DNA of 64,000 nucleotides, taken from contig CM077676.1 of the NCBI GenBank assembly GCA_039707655.1, positions 80,957,395 to 81,021,394 of the forward strand, read 5' to 3'. Under the pieces are notes generated by a model. The model did not search any database, was not told the DNA's origin, and saw nothing but the letters and a program-made list of their open reading frames with translations. The stretch comes from Elymus sibiricus (lineage: Eukaryota > Streptophyta > Magnoliopsida > Poales > Poaceae). Below, piece after piece: positions 32,722-43,147 of the stretch. The translations under genes were made by a program, and so were the position numbers. Each line of letters starts with the position of its first letter. Within the stretch, counting starts at the first letter, position 1.

Positions 32722-34394
32722 GAGCATCTCCAATAGAAGATGTAGAAAAATACCTACCTTTTGCATCTCTGAGGGTCAAAAACACCTCTCCAACAGATGG
32801 TGTAGATGCAAAAAATTTACATCTCCGCCTCCCGGAGATGCAAACTACCACACCTAGCGGTGCAAATTTGTATCTCCACCTATAGGAGATGTAAAACGCT
32901 GGTCGCGCGGCAACCGCCAACCGCCGTTCACTTTCCTTCCCCCCACCCACTTCGCCTTCCTCCCGTCGCCGCGCCGCACTGCCGCCGCCGCCCACCCGCC
33001 CACCGCCCCGCGCCAGATCCGGCCTCTCCACCACCCCCGCCGCCGGTTCCGGCGCGTTTTGCCTGCCGGCCGCCGCCGCACGCCGCGAATCGGGCGTTTT
33101 CCTCCGCCACCGCAGCCGCCGCCCGATTCGTCCCCGCCGCCGTGTCCACCATCGCCGCAGCCGTCACCCGGCCGCCAAGCCTCCGCCCAGCCATCACCAC
33201 ACCGCAGCCCCGCCCACACGTCGCGAATCCACCGCATTTGCCCCCGCCACGCCGCCGCCCGATTTGGCCGCCCGCCCGCCCACCACACCGCCACCGCCGC
33301 CCGATTCGGCCGCCAAGCACCACCGCCCAGCCCCACAACCACTGCCACTTCCTTCAGCCGCCGCCGCCGCACCCCTCCAGCCGCCACCGCCGCCGGCCCA
33401 ATTCGACCTCCGCGGTTCAGCCGCACCGCCCCACCGTCGCCATGCCGCCGAGGAAGACCCCGAAGGGCAAGACGGGGTTCTTCGGCGTGAGGGCGAAGCC
33501 CTCCGGCAACTTCGGGGTGGAGTTCAGCGACGCCAGCCGCCGCTTTTGGCTCGGCACCTACCCCACCGTCCATGAGGCCGCGCGTGCCTATGACGTGGTG
33601 GTGTGGCATGCCGGGAGGCCGAGGAAGGACCTCAACTTCCCGGAGATCGAGACCCAGGCGGATGTGGAGTTGCTCGTGCCGGGGGGCATTCGCATGGAGG
33701 AGATCAAGACGAAGAAGACGAAGAAGAGGCCCGCCATTGTCGTTAGTCCCGGCGAGAGCGACGAGGCGGCGATGGCGAGGTTCGCACGTGAGCATCCGGA
33801 GTATGTGTAGGCCGGGCAGGAGTTCTGGTGGAAGCGCGACGTCGAGCAGAAGAAGAAGAAGGAGGACGAGGCCGGCCCCTCGACGGTGATCCCCGTCGAG
33901 TCTGACTCGTCGGACTGGGGTGACTCGGAGGAGGAGGACGAGGGGTGCGACGACCTGGACAAGGACGAGTTCTGGGAGCAGTTCAGGAGCTCCGACGAGG
34001 AGTAGTTTCATCTTCAAGTTGTAGTAGTGTGAACTAGTAGTAGTCGTTGGAGTAGTAGTTTGATAGATGTAGTAGTTTGAGCTAGTAGTAGTCCTTCAAA
34101 TTAGAATTATGTTTAATTATGTTTTAATTAGAATTATGTTTAATTATGTTTGAAATGAAGTAGTAGAACGAACTATGTTTGAATTATATGTTTGAAATGA
34201 AGTAGTATTTGAAGTTTCTACTTTTTTACATCTCCAGTATACATCACCTATTGGAGTTGCACTTTTACATCTCCATTTTGCATCATCTATTGGAGTTGGC
34301 CTTTTTTGGAGATGCAAAAAGCACTTTTGGAGATGTAAATTTTTATATCTCCTGTTTTACATCTCCAAATTTGCATCTTCTATTGGAGATGCTC
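32722..34394. mobile_element. TIR element carrying an AP2-domain gene, TGA target duplication
   Basis: Ends begin GAGCATCTCCAATAGAAGAT and are inverted at the right end. The flanks are a perfect 3-bp TGA (32,719-32,721 and 34,395-34,397). Subterminal sequence on both sides repeats ACATCTCC and GGAGATGCA motifs many times (32,817-32,895 and 34,225-34,390). This resembles transposase-binding clusters. The 1,673-bp element has no transposase; its GC-rich centre holds an AP2/ERF-like ORF on the plus strand. The TIR core and TNA target point to PIF/Harbinger or a close relative (inference). Confidence 0.85.
33442..34005 (+). pseudogene. AP2/ERF-domain protein gene inside a transposon, one nonsense codon
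   Basis: ATG at 33,442 in the strong context GTCGCCATGCC. Residues 13-67 form an AP2-like domain, with FFGVR, RRFWLGTYPT, EAARAYD and LNFPEI at the conserved places. The usual basic second strand (W..EIR) is weak here. A Lys-rich segment follows (KTKKTKKRP). At codon 123 an in-frame TAG (33,808-33,810) stops the frame. Open sequence then continues for 64 codons to TAG at 34,003, ending in a very acidic tail (SDSSDWGDSEEEDEG). AP2 domains bind DNA; the acidic tail could activate transcription, but that is inference. The long open sequence upstream of 33,442 is Pro/Ala-rich leader. It is probably a recently broken copy of a repeated gene. Confidence 0.75.
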
Positions 34395-34549
34395 TGACAA
34401 GCCACAAAATACATTTTGATGGAAAAACGAGAATTCAGTGCTGTTGTTCGGGGTATTAGGCTGTGGCCCACAATTCAGTGCTGCTGTTCCGGGTTCCACA
34501 TCTCCACCGCCCGGTAGGCCCAGCAACATAATCCCACTCCTACTGGGAT

Positions 34550-34706
34550 ATACTTCCTCCGTTCTAAATTATAAGATGTTTTAGATATTTTAATATTGAT
34601 TGCATATAGACTTAAATGACTAAACAAACACACTAAAACATGTTTCTATACATTTGATTCTAAAAAATTCTAGAACATATTATAATAGTGAACGGCGGGA
34701 GTATGT
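34550..34706. mobile_element. Stowaway-type MITE
   Basis: Left ACTTCCTCCGTTCTAAATTA and right TAATAGTGAACGGCGGGAGT are imperfect inverted repeats, followed by a TA. About 155 bp with an AT-rich core. Confidence 0.75.
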
Positions 34707-34709
34707 GGG

Positions 34710-35070
34710 AAGGAGGTGATCGGTAGTGCTTGGCCTGCTTATGGGAAGGGAGGACGTTTATTGTGTGTATCCCAAAGGTAGCGAGCCTGGAGGAGCCGGG
34801 GGAGATCTGGCCTATAAGCCTTTGTAATGTTCTTTACAAGGTGGCATCGAATGGTTCTACCTAGTAGATTAAACATAAATTCACTGTAAATTATTCTTGA
34901 AGAATTGTCATGTCTGCTTTCCTTCCGCAAAGACTTAGCACATAAAAAGTTCAAGTTTTCTCAAAAAATATTCAGGTTCTCAAAAAAGTGTTCTCTAATT
35001 TCAAAATACTTTGTTTATTTAGGAGAATAATATATTTTTAAAATGTTCTCCAATTAAAAAAATGTGTTTT
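34710..35070. other. intergenic, nothing recognised
   Basis: AT-rich sequence leading into the target duplication of the retroposon. No gene is supported. Confidence 0.4.
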
Positions 35071-35089
35071 GAAAATATTCTTGAATTAA

Positions 35090-35791
35090 TAAACCCTGTT
35101 GAGGCTCGAAACCTAGACACAGCCGCCACCTCCCCCCAAAAAAGCCAGGGTTCCTCTGCCTCCCTCCCGCCGGTGCCGCCGCCGGCCCGCCTCGTCTCTG
35201 GTGGTCTTAGGGCCATGGAGGTGGGGTGGACCCTGGCTCTTGCCGGCTGGAGGGATCTTGCTTCGTGTTTAGGTGCTTTTGTAAGTTTGTTTAGGGTTTG
35301 TGTCCTGCTCAGGATGACGAGGCGGTGGCAGCTCCCTGAAGATGGAATATGGTTCTCTCGTCTAGCCCCTGTTCCGATGCTGCGTCTAGCGTCATCGGAG
35401 TGCATGTGGAGATGTGTCTCCGGTAGATATCGCGGGATTCGGTTGGTGTTGGTCTTTGGTGAATCTGCTTGGATCCAGTCTCTGTTCGTCATCGTTTATG
35501 TGTCTACAGGTTGGATCTTTTCGATCTATACTTCTTTTCATCGGCGACGGTTCCTGTTCTGGAGCGCTAGTCCTATGTGGTCTTAGCACGACGATTTCCC
35601 AACAATCTACTACAACAAGTTTGGCCCAGCTCCGGTGAGGGAGGGGTGATGGCAGTGGCACGTCTTCGGCTCGCTCCAGTGCTTATAGTCGTCGCTAGGT
35701 GGTCTACGGACATAGATATAATTTTTGGTTATTTCTGTGTTCTTTGTATTGCCATGGATGAATAGATCAGAAATTTTCTTCCAAAAAAAAA
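35090..35791 (+). mobile_element. ~0.7 kb poly(A) retroposon, copy 1
   Basis: Flanked by a 19-bp target duplication GAAAATATTCTTGAATTAA (35,071-35,089) and a copy with one mismatch (35,792-35,810). The element ends with an A tract. This is the signature of target-primed reverse transcription by LINE machinery. It is related along its length to 38,323-39,009. Conserved segments are GGCCATGG, GGTTTGTGTCCTG, CCTGAAGATGGAATA and CATCGGCGACGGTT. No reverse transcriptase is encoded. A frame is open from the 5' part to about 35,586, but its reality is doubtful. Confidence 0.85.
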
Positions 35792-35810
35792 GAAAATATT
35801 CTTGAACTAA

Positions 35811-37074
35811 CATGATTTTAAAAGAAAAATGGGAAAATAATAAATAATAAGACCACAAAAAACCAGTGAAAATGCCCATGTGATAAAAAAGGAAACCTGA
35901 GTTGAACCATTACTCCATGACAAACGAGGAAAATATCTCCCACGAAAGTAGAAAATCGCGTGGAAACTAGTAGCCATCTCGTGTGTGTATGAACTGTCCC
36001 AAGTGACCTCGATTGTGCTAAAGGACGACATTTTGATGCAGAAGGCCCCAAATAGGGATTAGCCCAGATCTTATGTGCAAATTGTATGTCTTGCTTATTG
36101 CGAGACGGTAGTAGCACTCACTTGTAAAGATCGCCCAAGTAGGCTGGCCTAATAGCAGTTGTGCAGGAGTCGTTTCGGGAATCTTCTATGGAACCGGAAC
36201 TAGGAACCTTCCACCCTATTTTGGGAATGTTTTTTTTTCATTTGTGAGTTTTTCTCTATCGGTTTTATTTTGGTTTTATTACTGTTTTATTTGTTTTCCC
36301 AAATACATGTGGATTTTTTAAATACACGTTGAATATATTTTGATTACATGTTAAAAACATTTGAGGTACACAATGAATATTTACGTGAATACACATTGAA
36401 CACTTGTGAAATGCACATTCAAATTTTTTATAAGACACAATGGAAAATTCTAAAAACATGCTAAATATTTTTCAGAAAAGTCATGAGCATTTTTTGCAAA
36501 ACGTGTGAACATTTCGTAACTGTTTATGCACAATTTTTAAAATGGCAGAAAGATTTTTTATATGTTACAGACAGTTTGTAAAAATTGAGTAAACAGATGT
36601 TTACTTTTCACGTATTTTTTGAAAATATCTTGATCCTATTTTTAAACACGTGCATATTTTTTAAATGTCATGAACAATTTCTTGAATGGAATGAATATCA
36701 TTTTACAAATTAGGGACACATTTGTTTTACATTTGTCATGAACATTTATACAAAATGCATGAAATATTTTTAAACGTGAGAACACTTTTTAAATTACACG
36801 AACATATTTTGAATGTCATGAACAATTTTTAGATTATCTCGAACGCATATTTAAACTTCATGAAAATATTTTTAATATGTGGTGAACACTGTTAAAAAAT
36901 AAGCAAAGTAAATTACGCGGCAAATATTTTTATTAGCAACGTTCACTTCACATTGAAAATATGTAAATGAAAAGGTAAAAAAGAAAATAAAATAAAAAAA
37001 AGAACTATTGAACGTAACAATTAATGTGCTGACCTGTTACAGTGCCTCCTTGAGGCAAGGCGAAAGCCCATTTT
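35811..37074. repeat. AT-rich degenerate array
   Basis: From about 36,230 to 36,990 the sequence is a degenerate run of T/A tracts with ATGAACATTT-like words, similar to 5,560-6,180. The part before 36,230 shows nothing recognised. Confidence 0.45.
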
Positions 37075-37315
37075 GCTAGAAGCGAGACATAGATGTGCCC
37101 CTCGTATTGGACGCTTATTGCATCAAAATGCATGGCAAACACTGAGTGTGTGTTTTGAGCCGACCCTATTCGATGGTTGTTTAGCGAGCGCACTTCGTGT
37201 GTGGGTTCATTCATTATATATTTTTTGGTTTTGGTTATTTTTCTATTGGTTTTTTCTATACCTTCTTCCAGTTTTATGTTTCTATTTTCTTTTATATTTT
37301 CAACCACTTTTACTA
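37075..37315. repeat. dispersed repeat related to 5,340-5,560
   Basis: Shares CAAAATGCATGGCAAACAC, GATGGTTGTTTA and a T-rich tail with the left-hand copy. The following 37,316-37,769 holds no recognised feature. Confidence 0.55.
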
Positions 37316-37771
37316 AGAACTAGCACAGTGGCCCTCACAAATGCGGGGCAGCATCTTGAGAAGGTAGGCAAAATGAAGTGTGGCAATTTAAGTTTTGGAA
37401 AAATGTACAATAAAGATAACTTAGGATATAATTTATGCACAAATCTAGTAATTTTGGCTCATTCATTATTATTTATTACATTTTGTGTCAAGGTTAGAAG
37501 GTTGACCACATGCTTTATGAAACATCTTCCATTTTGAATTACCATAGCGTTAATTTTCACTATTTTTTGTCACCCACCGTGTGCAACCTTCCACTCTTCT
37601 ACCCTGTCATTTTGCACTCCAATTCAGATGTATCTGTCATGGTGTGCAACGTGCAAGCTTGAGCAGCATAGTTCTAGCAACTTACTCATTGATTTTACAT
37701 CTTCTCTTTGCACACATAACCCTAATCCCATGACAGACCAACCTGACCTAATAAGTCAACACTCTTTAGTA

Positions 37772-38030
37772 CTCCCTCCGGTCCTTTTTAGTCTGCATAT
37801 TAGATTTGTCTGAAGTCAAATTTCGTAAAGTTTGACCAACTTTATAGAAAAATTTTATCAACATCACAATACAAAATAAATATCATTAGATGCGTCATGA
37901 ACTTAATTTTCATATATTGCATAACTTTAATATTGTAGATGTTGATATTTTTTCATATAAATTTGGTTAAAGTCGATGAAGTTTGACTTCAGACAAATCT
38001 TATATGCGGAGTAAAAAGGACCGGAGGGAG
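37772..38030. mobile_element. Stowaway MITE, well preserved
   Basis: Ends CTCCCTCCGGTCCTTTTTAG and its inverted copy, flanked by TA on both sides (37,770-37,771 and 38,031-38,032). The inner arms also pair (TTTGTCTGAAGTCAAA with TTTGACTTCAGACAAA), so the single strand would fold into a long hairpin. Confidence 0.92.
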
Positions 38031-38037
38031 TAGAATT

Positions 38038-38206
38038 CAAGGAAAAAAATAGCGTGCTATAGACAAATAGCGCGTACCTTAAAATACGCTATTAGCGTGC
38101 TATTAGCGAGACATTGTACATGGATTTATTTAGCGAGACAATTCTCAGGATGATATAGCGTGCTATTAGCGGCGATATAGAGCGCTATTTTTTTCCAGTG
38201 GAGTAC
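38038..38206. mobile_element. palindromic MITE with TAGCG repeats
   Basis: Left AAGGAAAAAAATAGCGTGCT and right AGCGCTATTTTTTTCCAGTG are inverted repeats. TAGCG and CGCTA words recur inside. The CA...TG ends would fit hAT, but no 8-bp duplication is clear. Confidence 0.55.
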
Positions 38207-38322
38207 ATACATCTACACTACCCGGTATAGGCCCAGCAACATCATCCAGCCAATATATCAGAAGGAAGAGGAGGCAAGTGACGTTGAGACGTCCTAATTG
38301 GTGCCCTTAGCACCTGTTTTCT

Positions 38323-39009
38323 TTTTTTCGGGAAACTTTCAATCTATTCATCTTCAATTATGGCAGTACAACGAACACCAGAAATAATAAAAATTACATC
38401 CAGATCCGCAGACCACCTAGCGACGACTACAAGCACTGAAGCGAGCCGAAGGCGTGCCGCCGTCATCGCCCCTCCCTCGCCGGAGCCGGGCACAACTTGT
38501 TGTAGTAGACAGTCGAAAAGTCGTCGTGCTCAGGTCCCATAGGACCAACGCACCAGAACAGCAACCGTCGCCGATGAAGAAAAGCGTAGATTGAAAGGAT
38601 CCAACCTAAAAACACACGAACAAAGACCGGATCCGAGCAGATCCACCAAAGACAACCACCGACCGAATCCCGCAAGATCCGTCGGAGTCGACACATCTCC
38701 ACACGCCCTCCGACGATACTAGACACACCACCGGGACGGGGTCTAGGCGGGGAGAACCTTATTCCATCTTCAGGGAACCGCCGCCGTCTCGTCTTCCTGA
38801 ACAGGACACAAACCCTAACAAAACTTGAATAAACATCCAGAAACGGAGCCCTCCCGCCGGCAAGGACCGGGATCCACCGCACACCCATGGCCCTAAGGCC
38901 ACAGGAGACATGGCAGATCGGCGGCACCGCCGACGGGAGATAGAAACCCTAGCCGCCTTTCCTTGGAGGAGAGACGAAGGGAGGAGAGACATACTACGCC
39001 ACGCACCTC
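38323..39009 (-). mobile_element. ~0.7 kb poly(A) retroposon, copy 2
   Basis: Flanked by the perfect 14-bp duplication AGCACCTGTTTTCT (38,309-38,322 and 39,010-39,023). The T tract at the left edge is the poly(A) tail in element orientation. Full length and the same family as copy 1. The minus strand is open for 154 codons (38,927-38,463). Its two ends match copy 1 in frame, but the middle differs by compensating indels. Confidence 0.88.
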
Positions 39010-39099
39010 AGCACCTGTTTTCTAATCAGTGCTCGCGCATCAGCAAAGCTGGCCAACAGCCCATAGCGCTCGAACTCTTTCCCGTCGCTCGCACTCGCT

Positions 39100-39439
39100 C
39101 ACATGGCACCGATGACTACGCTCAAAAAACAAAACAAAAAATCTTGCACTGATGACCATTGACCACGGGTCATTAACCGGAGACAGTTGACCATAAGAAA
39201 AAATTCACAAAGTTTAAAAAATGTTTGTGATTTCGAAAAATTTATTCTTTTATTAAATTGTGAATTTGAAAAAGTTTGCGAATTAGAATAGAAATCATGA
39301 ATTTGACGAAACAGTTCACATATTTTTTTAAAGTTTACGGGATTCAAAAAAGTTCATGAATTTGAAAATTAGTTCAAAAATATGAAAAGAAATGTTTGCG
39401 GATATGACAAATAGTTCAGGAAATATGAAAAAGGTTCAC
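39100..39439. other. A/T-rich sequence without gene
   Basis: Degenerate AAAAAGTTTG and GAATTTGAAAA words of the same type as the AT arrays at 5.6 and 36.5 kb. Confidence 0.4.
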
Positions 39440-39665
39440 GATTCCATTGAGAAGAACACGCGACGAAGAGGTACAAGGAGGGCCGCAATCCATTCCTGGA
39501 AGCGGTCAGGGAAACCCAAATGCTGAAGAAGGTCCGGCATATACTCTCATCGCACCAAGTCAAAAGCCTTCCGGATGTCCAACTTGAAAAGCAAGGAAGG
39601 GGTCTCAGAAATTAGAATACAGAGCACATGAAACAAAAATACAGCAGCCGAGTTTGCTCTTTGCA
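39440..39665 (-). pseudogene. LINE (L1-type) reverse transcriptase fragment
   Basis: The minus strand encodes LFKLDIRKAFD followed by LLQHLGFPDRFQEWIAALL, the conserved second RT block of plant L1 LINEs. A stop replaces the usual tryptophan after LVR. The fragment is cut at both ends. Confidence 0.8.
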
Positions 39666-39762
39666 GGTTGGTTAACCAAGGATGAATGGTTAAAAAAAAT
39701 AAAAATACCTTCATTCTTCATGCCGCTATAATAACACGACAGAAATATATATACCTGAATCA

Positions 39763-39767
<5 letters not shown>

Positions 39768-39856
<89 letters not shown>
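39768..39856. repeat. (CT)n microsatellite
   Basis: About 88 bp of CT repeats interrupted once by CTCCCTCCCC in the middle. It gives spurious Ser-Leu and Arg-Glu ORFs. Confidence 0.95.
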
Positions 39857-39859
<3 letters not shown>

Positions 39860-39860
<1 letters not shown>

Positions 39861-40690
39861 AACTTCAAGCTTAGCCATAATAACCATGTTTTCGCGATCC
39901 CAAAGTGCATGCTTCAGCGAATTGAAATCATCTAGGCTGTCATCACACACCATAATGGGACCAATAGAGGAATGTGTTCTGAATTCTCATAACACGTTCT
40001 CCAACTAAAAAAAAAAACCACGTTCTCAACTATCTCGTACATGCAAAATGCTGTAGTAGAGCAAATCATGGATAATTTGGTACATGACTAGGCCCAAGTA
40101 TTCGCTGCTCAATTGTTCACACACCACAAATCACTCTAAGCTGCTGATTTCGCGTGTCCGGACTATGACGACATCCCTCTCTCAGCATGATCCAGCTCCG
40201 GAGGCCATGTGTTGCCTCTCCTAGCTTTTCACCTTTTATTTACTTTTCATTCCAATAAAAGGTGAAGTAGATCTAGTGCGTGTAGGACAGGGAAATACGT
40301 ACATTTAAACGGACCGCTGCTCCGGAGGCATGGAGGCGAAAGAGCGGTGATCAGCGGTGTAGGGGAGGTGAGCATCGTCATTCTCGTCGACATCTACTGC
40401 TGGACAATGGACAAACCAATCACCGATGGTCGCTAGTCTAAGAAGTAAAAATGGACCGTCCAAATCACATACAACCGAATAAAACCCAGTGGACCACATA
40501 CCAGATAGGTTTGCCTTCGGAGCAGCAGCCCGTTTACATGGGCTTGAGCGGGCCTCACGGGACGATGTGAGAAATTGACTCACGGTTGCTTGGTGAGGAC
40601 GATTGGTAAATCAGAGGCGTTTAAAATCGTGATCTGACGGTTGAGGGAGTTAAATCATTGAGAGGGCTCCTAGGTAGCTCAGTTTTACTG
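39860..40690. other. intergenic, nothing recognised
   Basis: A 92-codon minus-strand ORF (40,583-40,305) has somewhat protein-like composition but no recognised family. Nothing else is supported. Confidence 0.35.
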
Positions 40691-41955
40691 TAATGAAAAA
40701 AAATAAGTTTGTGGAGAAAACTACTTCAGACAACTAGGGATTAGAAACACAAACAAAAACCTAAAAACATTTCAACACAGATCAGTTCATTTATTTATTA
40801 GCAATGGTATTTTTTTGCGAAAAATTATAGAAGGCAATTGATACTATTAAATTCACAGTCACATGCAACCAGGCTAATTAGTTGAGCTCTTAAAACTGTC
40901 ACCGCCATTTGGAAAAACAGGAAATGACTATACCACCTATCCTGCAAAAAAGACTAGATTACCCCTAAAAAAACCAACGGTGGATGTTCGTATATCGCTC
41001 GCTCCCCTTTTTAGAGCATAGGGTACGATAAAAATGCACAATTAATTACAAGTGCGTAGCAAAAGATTTGATCATGACCTGAGCTACCATTATGTATGAT
41101 CACATGGCACGCTAGCTCTGTGGGCTCATGCGTCCGGTGTCATGATACTCAGATGTTTAACTTGCCATCACCAGTTTAATTGTGAAATATTAGGACCATT
41201 CCAAACTCAAAGTAGATGCGAAGGACTTATTCAAATATTTATACCTAAAGACTAGATAAAATAGGTGAGAGATTTTCGGAAATTCACTTTGGCTCATAGG
41301 TGTATATGCACCCATTGTCTAAATACACATTATAAAAAGGTAAAAAAAATTGAGAAAAAAATCCCGCGTGTAAATCCGGACATTATATGTGCGTGCACAA
41401 AGTTTCGGTGAAAAAGGAGATTATTTGTGGCTTGTGTGAAAAAGACAATTTTCGATGCTTGATTACAGCTATTCACGAGGCATTGTTTTATCTTTTTTAT
41501 ACATGCCACAAAAAATGTTCTTTCTTTGCGAAATTTTGTGTGCGAACATAGGATGTCCGGATGTACACGTGAAATTATTGTTGAGAATTTTTTAACATTT
41601 TGAAATATGTTTTTTATATATATTTCATAATAGTTGTATCTACACCTATGAGCCAAAACACCACTCTAGGATAATATGTTGGTAAGAAACAAACAAGCAA
41701 TTTAATTCCCACTCGGATTTAGGAAATAAGTTGGGGCAGTACGAGATTGTTAGGAACTTGCTAACTGTCCTGAAATATAGTCGTGTCATGTTGGACAAGT
41801 TTTTGTTTTGTTTGCATCGAGTTGGGCATGAGGACAAACTGTATAGATGCATTAGGAGTTGTTGCGCAAGTGACACCAAAATCTTCTCATGCCAGTCCTA
41901 TGCTAGTTGCTACTTTCTCATCTAACTTATGTAGTTAGACCTATTGATTTCTCAT
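40690..41955. repeat. alpha block, copy 1
   Basis: Matches 59,640-60,267 in order, with landmarks TATGATCACAT, GTGTCATGAT, AAGTTGGGGCAG, CATCGAGTTGGGCA and ACCAAAATCTTCTCAT. A MITE at 41,287-41,660 interrupts it and is absent from the other copy. No coding function is seen. Confidence 0.7.
41287..41660. mobile_element. MITE with TTTGGCTCATAGGTGTA ends
   Basis: The left end TTTGGCTCATAGGTGTA is repeated inverted at 41,643-41,659. It is 370 bp long, non-coding, and lacking in the alpha copy near 59,990. The target duplication is unclear. Confidence 0.75.
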
Positions 41956-42360
41956 ATGTGGGTTCTCTCAGTTCCTTTTCTGTCAACGAAACTTTTTATT
42001 GACCCAAATCTTGCATCAAGCTCGACGATAATTCCTGGCAATTCTAGCGATGTGCTCACTACAACATATTTGATAGCCTCCGTCGAGCACGACCACGAGC
42101 CGTACAAGGTGGGGAAAGCATGAATATCATGCAACCTAGCTAGTTCTTGGGATATCACTGCTAACTTTGTGCCATACTAACGTATCTCATTGTCTACAGC
42201 TAGTAGAGAACGGCGTGACACATGCAATAACTCTTGGACGATGGTGATTGATGGTCTTCTAAGTGTCTACTTCCCGATGTCTCTTAAATCTTGAAGTTAG
42301 CATTTCTACTTTCGTATTTGTGCCGGTATATAATGTTGCTAGCCAAGTGATAATCAAAAT
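41956..42360. repeat. beta block, partial diverged copy
   Basis: Shares GTTCTCTC, CTTGCATCAAGCT and TAGTAGAGAACGG with the block at 42,418 that directly follows. This is a tandem duplication of the block start. Confidence 0.65.
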
Positions 42361-42417
42361 CGTGTGTGCACGCATGAATGCATACAAGAAAGCGTGTAAT
42401 TAGCCCGATTGATTTCC

Positions 42418-43147
42418 GGAATGTGTGTTCTCTCTAGTTACTTGTCTGATAAAGGAACTTTTTATTGACTAAAACCTTGCATCAAGCTTGGAGATACAAG
42501 CAAATATAGTTCTTGGCTATTCTTGCGTGTGTGCATTGCAACATATTATTGATCGCCTCCACTGAGCAGCACAGGAGCAGTGGCAGTTCAATGTTGAAGA
42601 GAGCAAGCTTGAATATCACACATCGTAGCCAGTTTCTGGGATATCGCCGCTAACTTTGTGCATACTAGCGCATCTCACTATTGTCTACAACTAGTAGAGA
42701 ATGGTGTGACACCCTAGTAGTAAGCGGTGGACGACTGTGATAGATGCTCGTCCTAAGTGCCTACATCCTGATGTCTACTAATCTTAAAGCTAGCATTTCT
42801 ACTTTGTATCCGTGTTGGTATATAATGGAAGTTTTGCTAGCTGAACTCTCTTTCTCTTGCTAGATTGGTTTGGGGAGAAAGATGTGAAGCTGGTCAAGCA
42901 TATATATAGTACTCTACATGGTTTTTGGAAAACTTTTATCTCAAATATATTCTCTTGATGAGTTATTACTGTTTTAGCAAATGGTCCACTTTGCCGATAA
43001 ATTAAACAAAGAATGCTAGACCGGAAGGAAATGAAACACAAACAAACAAAAATTTGTAAGAAAACCCAAATTACAAGGTCCTTTGAAGTCGTCCTTTCTA
43101 GGTCCCTGGGTGCCCCATCCTAACTAGCTTTGTTTCTAGCTATGCCT
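42418..43147. repeat. beta block, copy B with empty element site
   Basis: The closest match to 22,040-22,768 plus 23,838-23,864. At 43,121-43,123 it has a single TAA where copy A carries the 1,069-bp TIR element. Confidence 0.8.

Noticed and set aside
32806..33441. Long Pro/Ala-rich N-terminal extension of the AP2 ORF
   Set aside because: It begins inside the subterminal repeats and is low complexity; the ATG at 33,442 has a much better context just before the domain.
32854..34017. 387-codon ORF opposite the AP2 gene
   Set aside because: Antisense shadow of GC-rich coding DNA, rich in Arg/Gly/Leu, with no domain.
39605..39953. ORFs with Arg-Glu or Ser-Leu repeats
   Set aside because: Translations of the CT microsatellite.
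40305..40583. 92-codon ORF with protein-like composition
   Set aside because: No recognised domain, no splice context and no conservation visible in the duplicated blocks; kept only as a remark.
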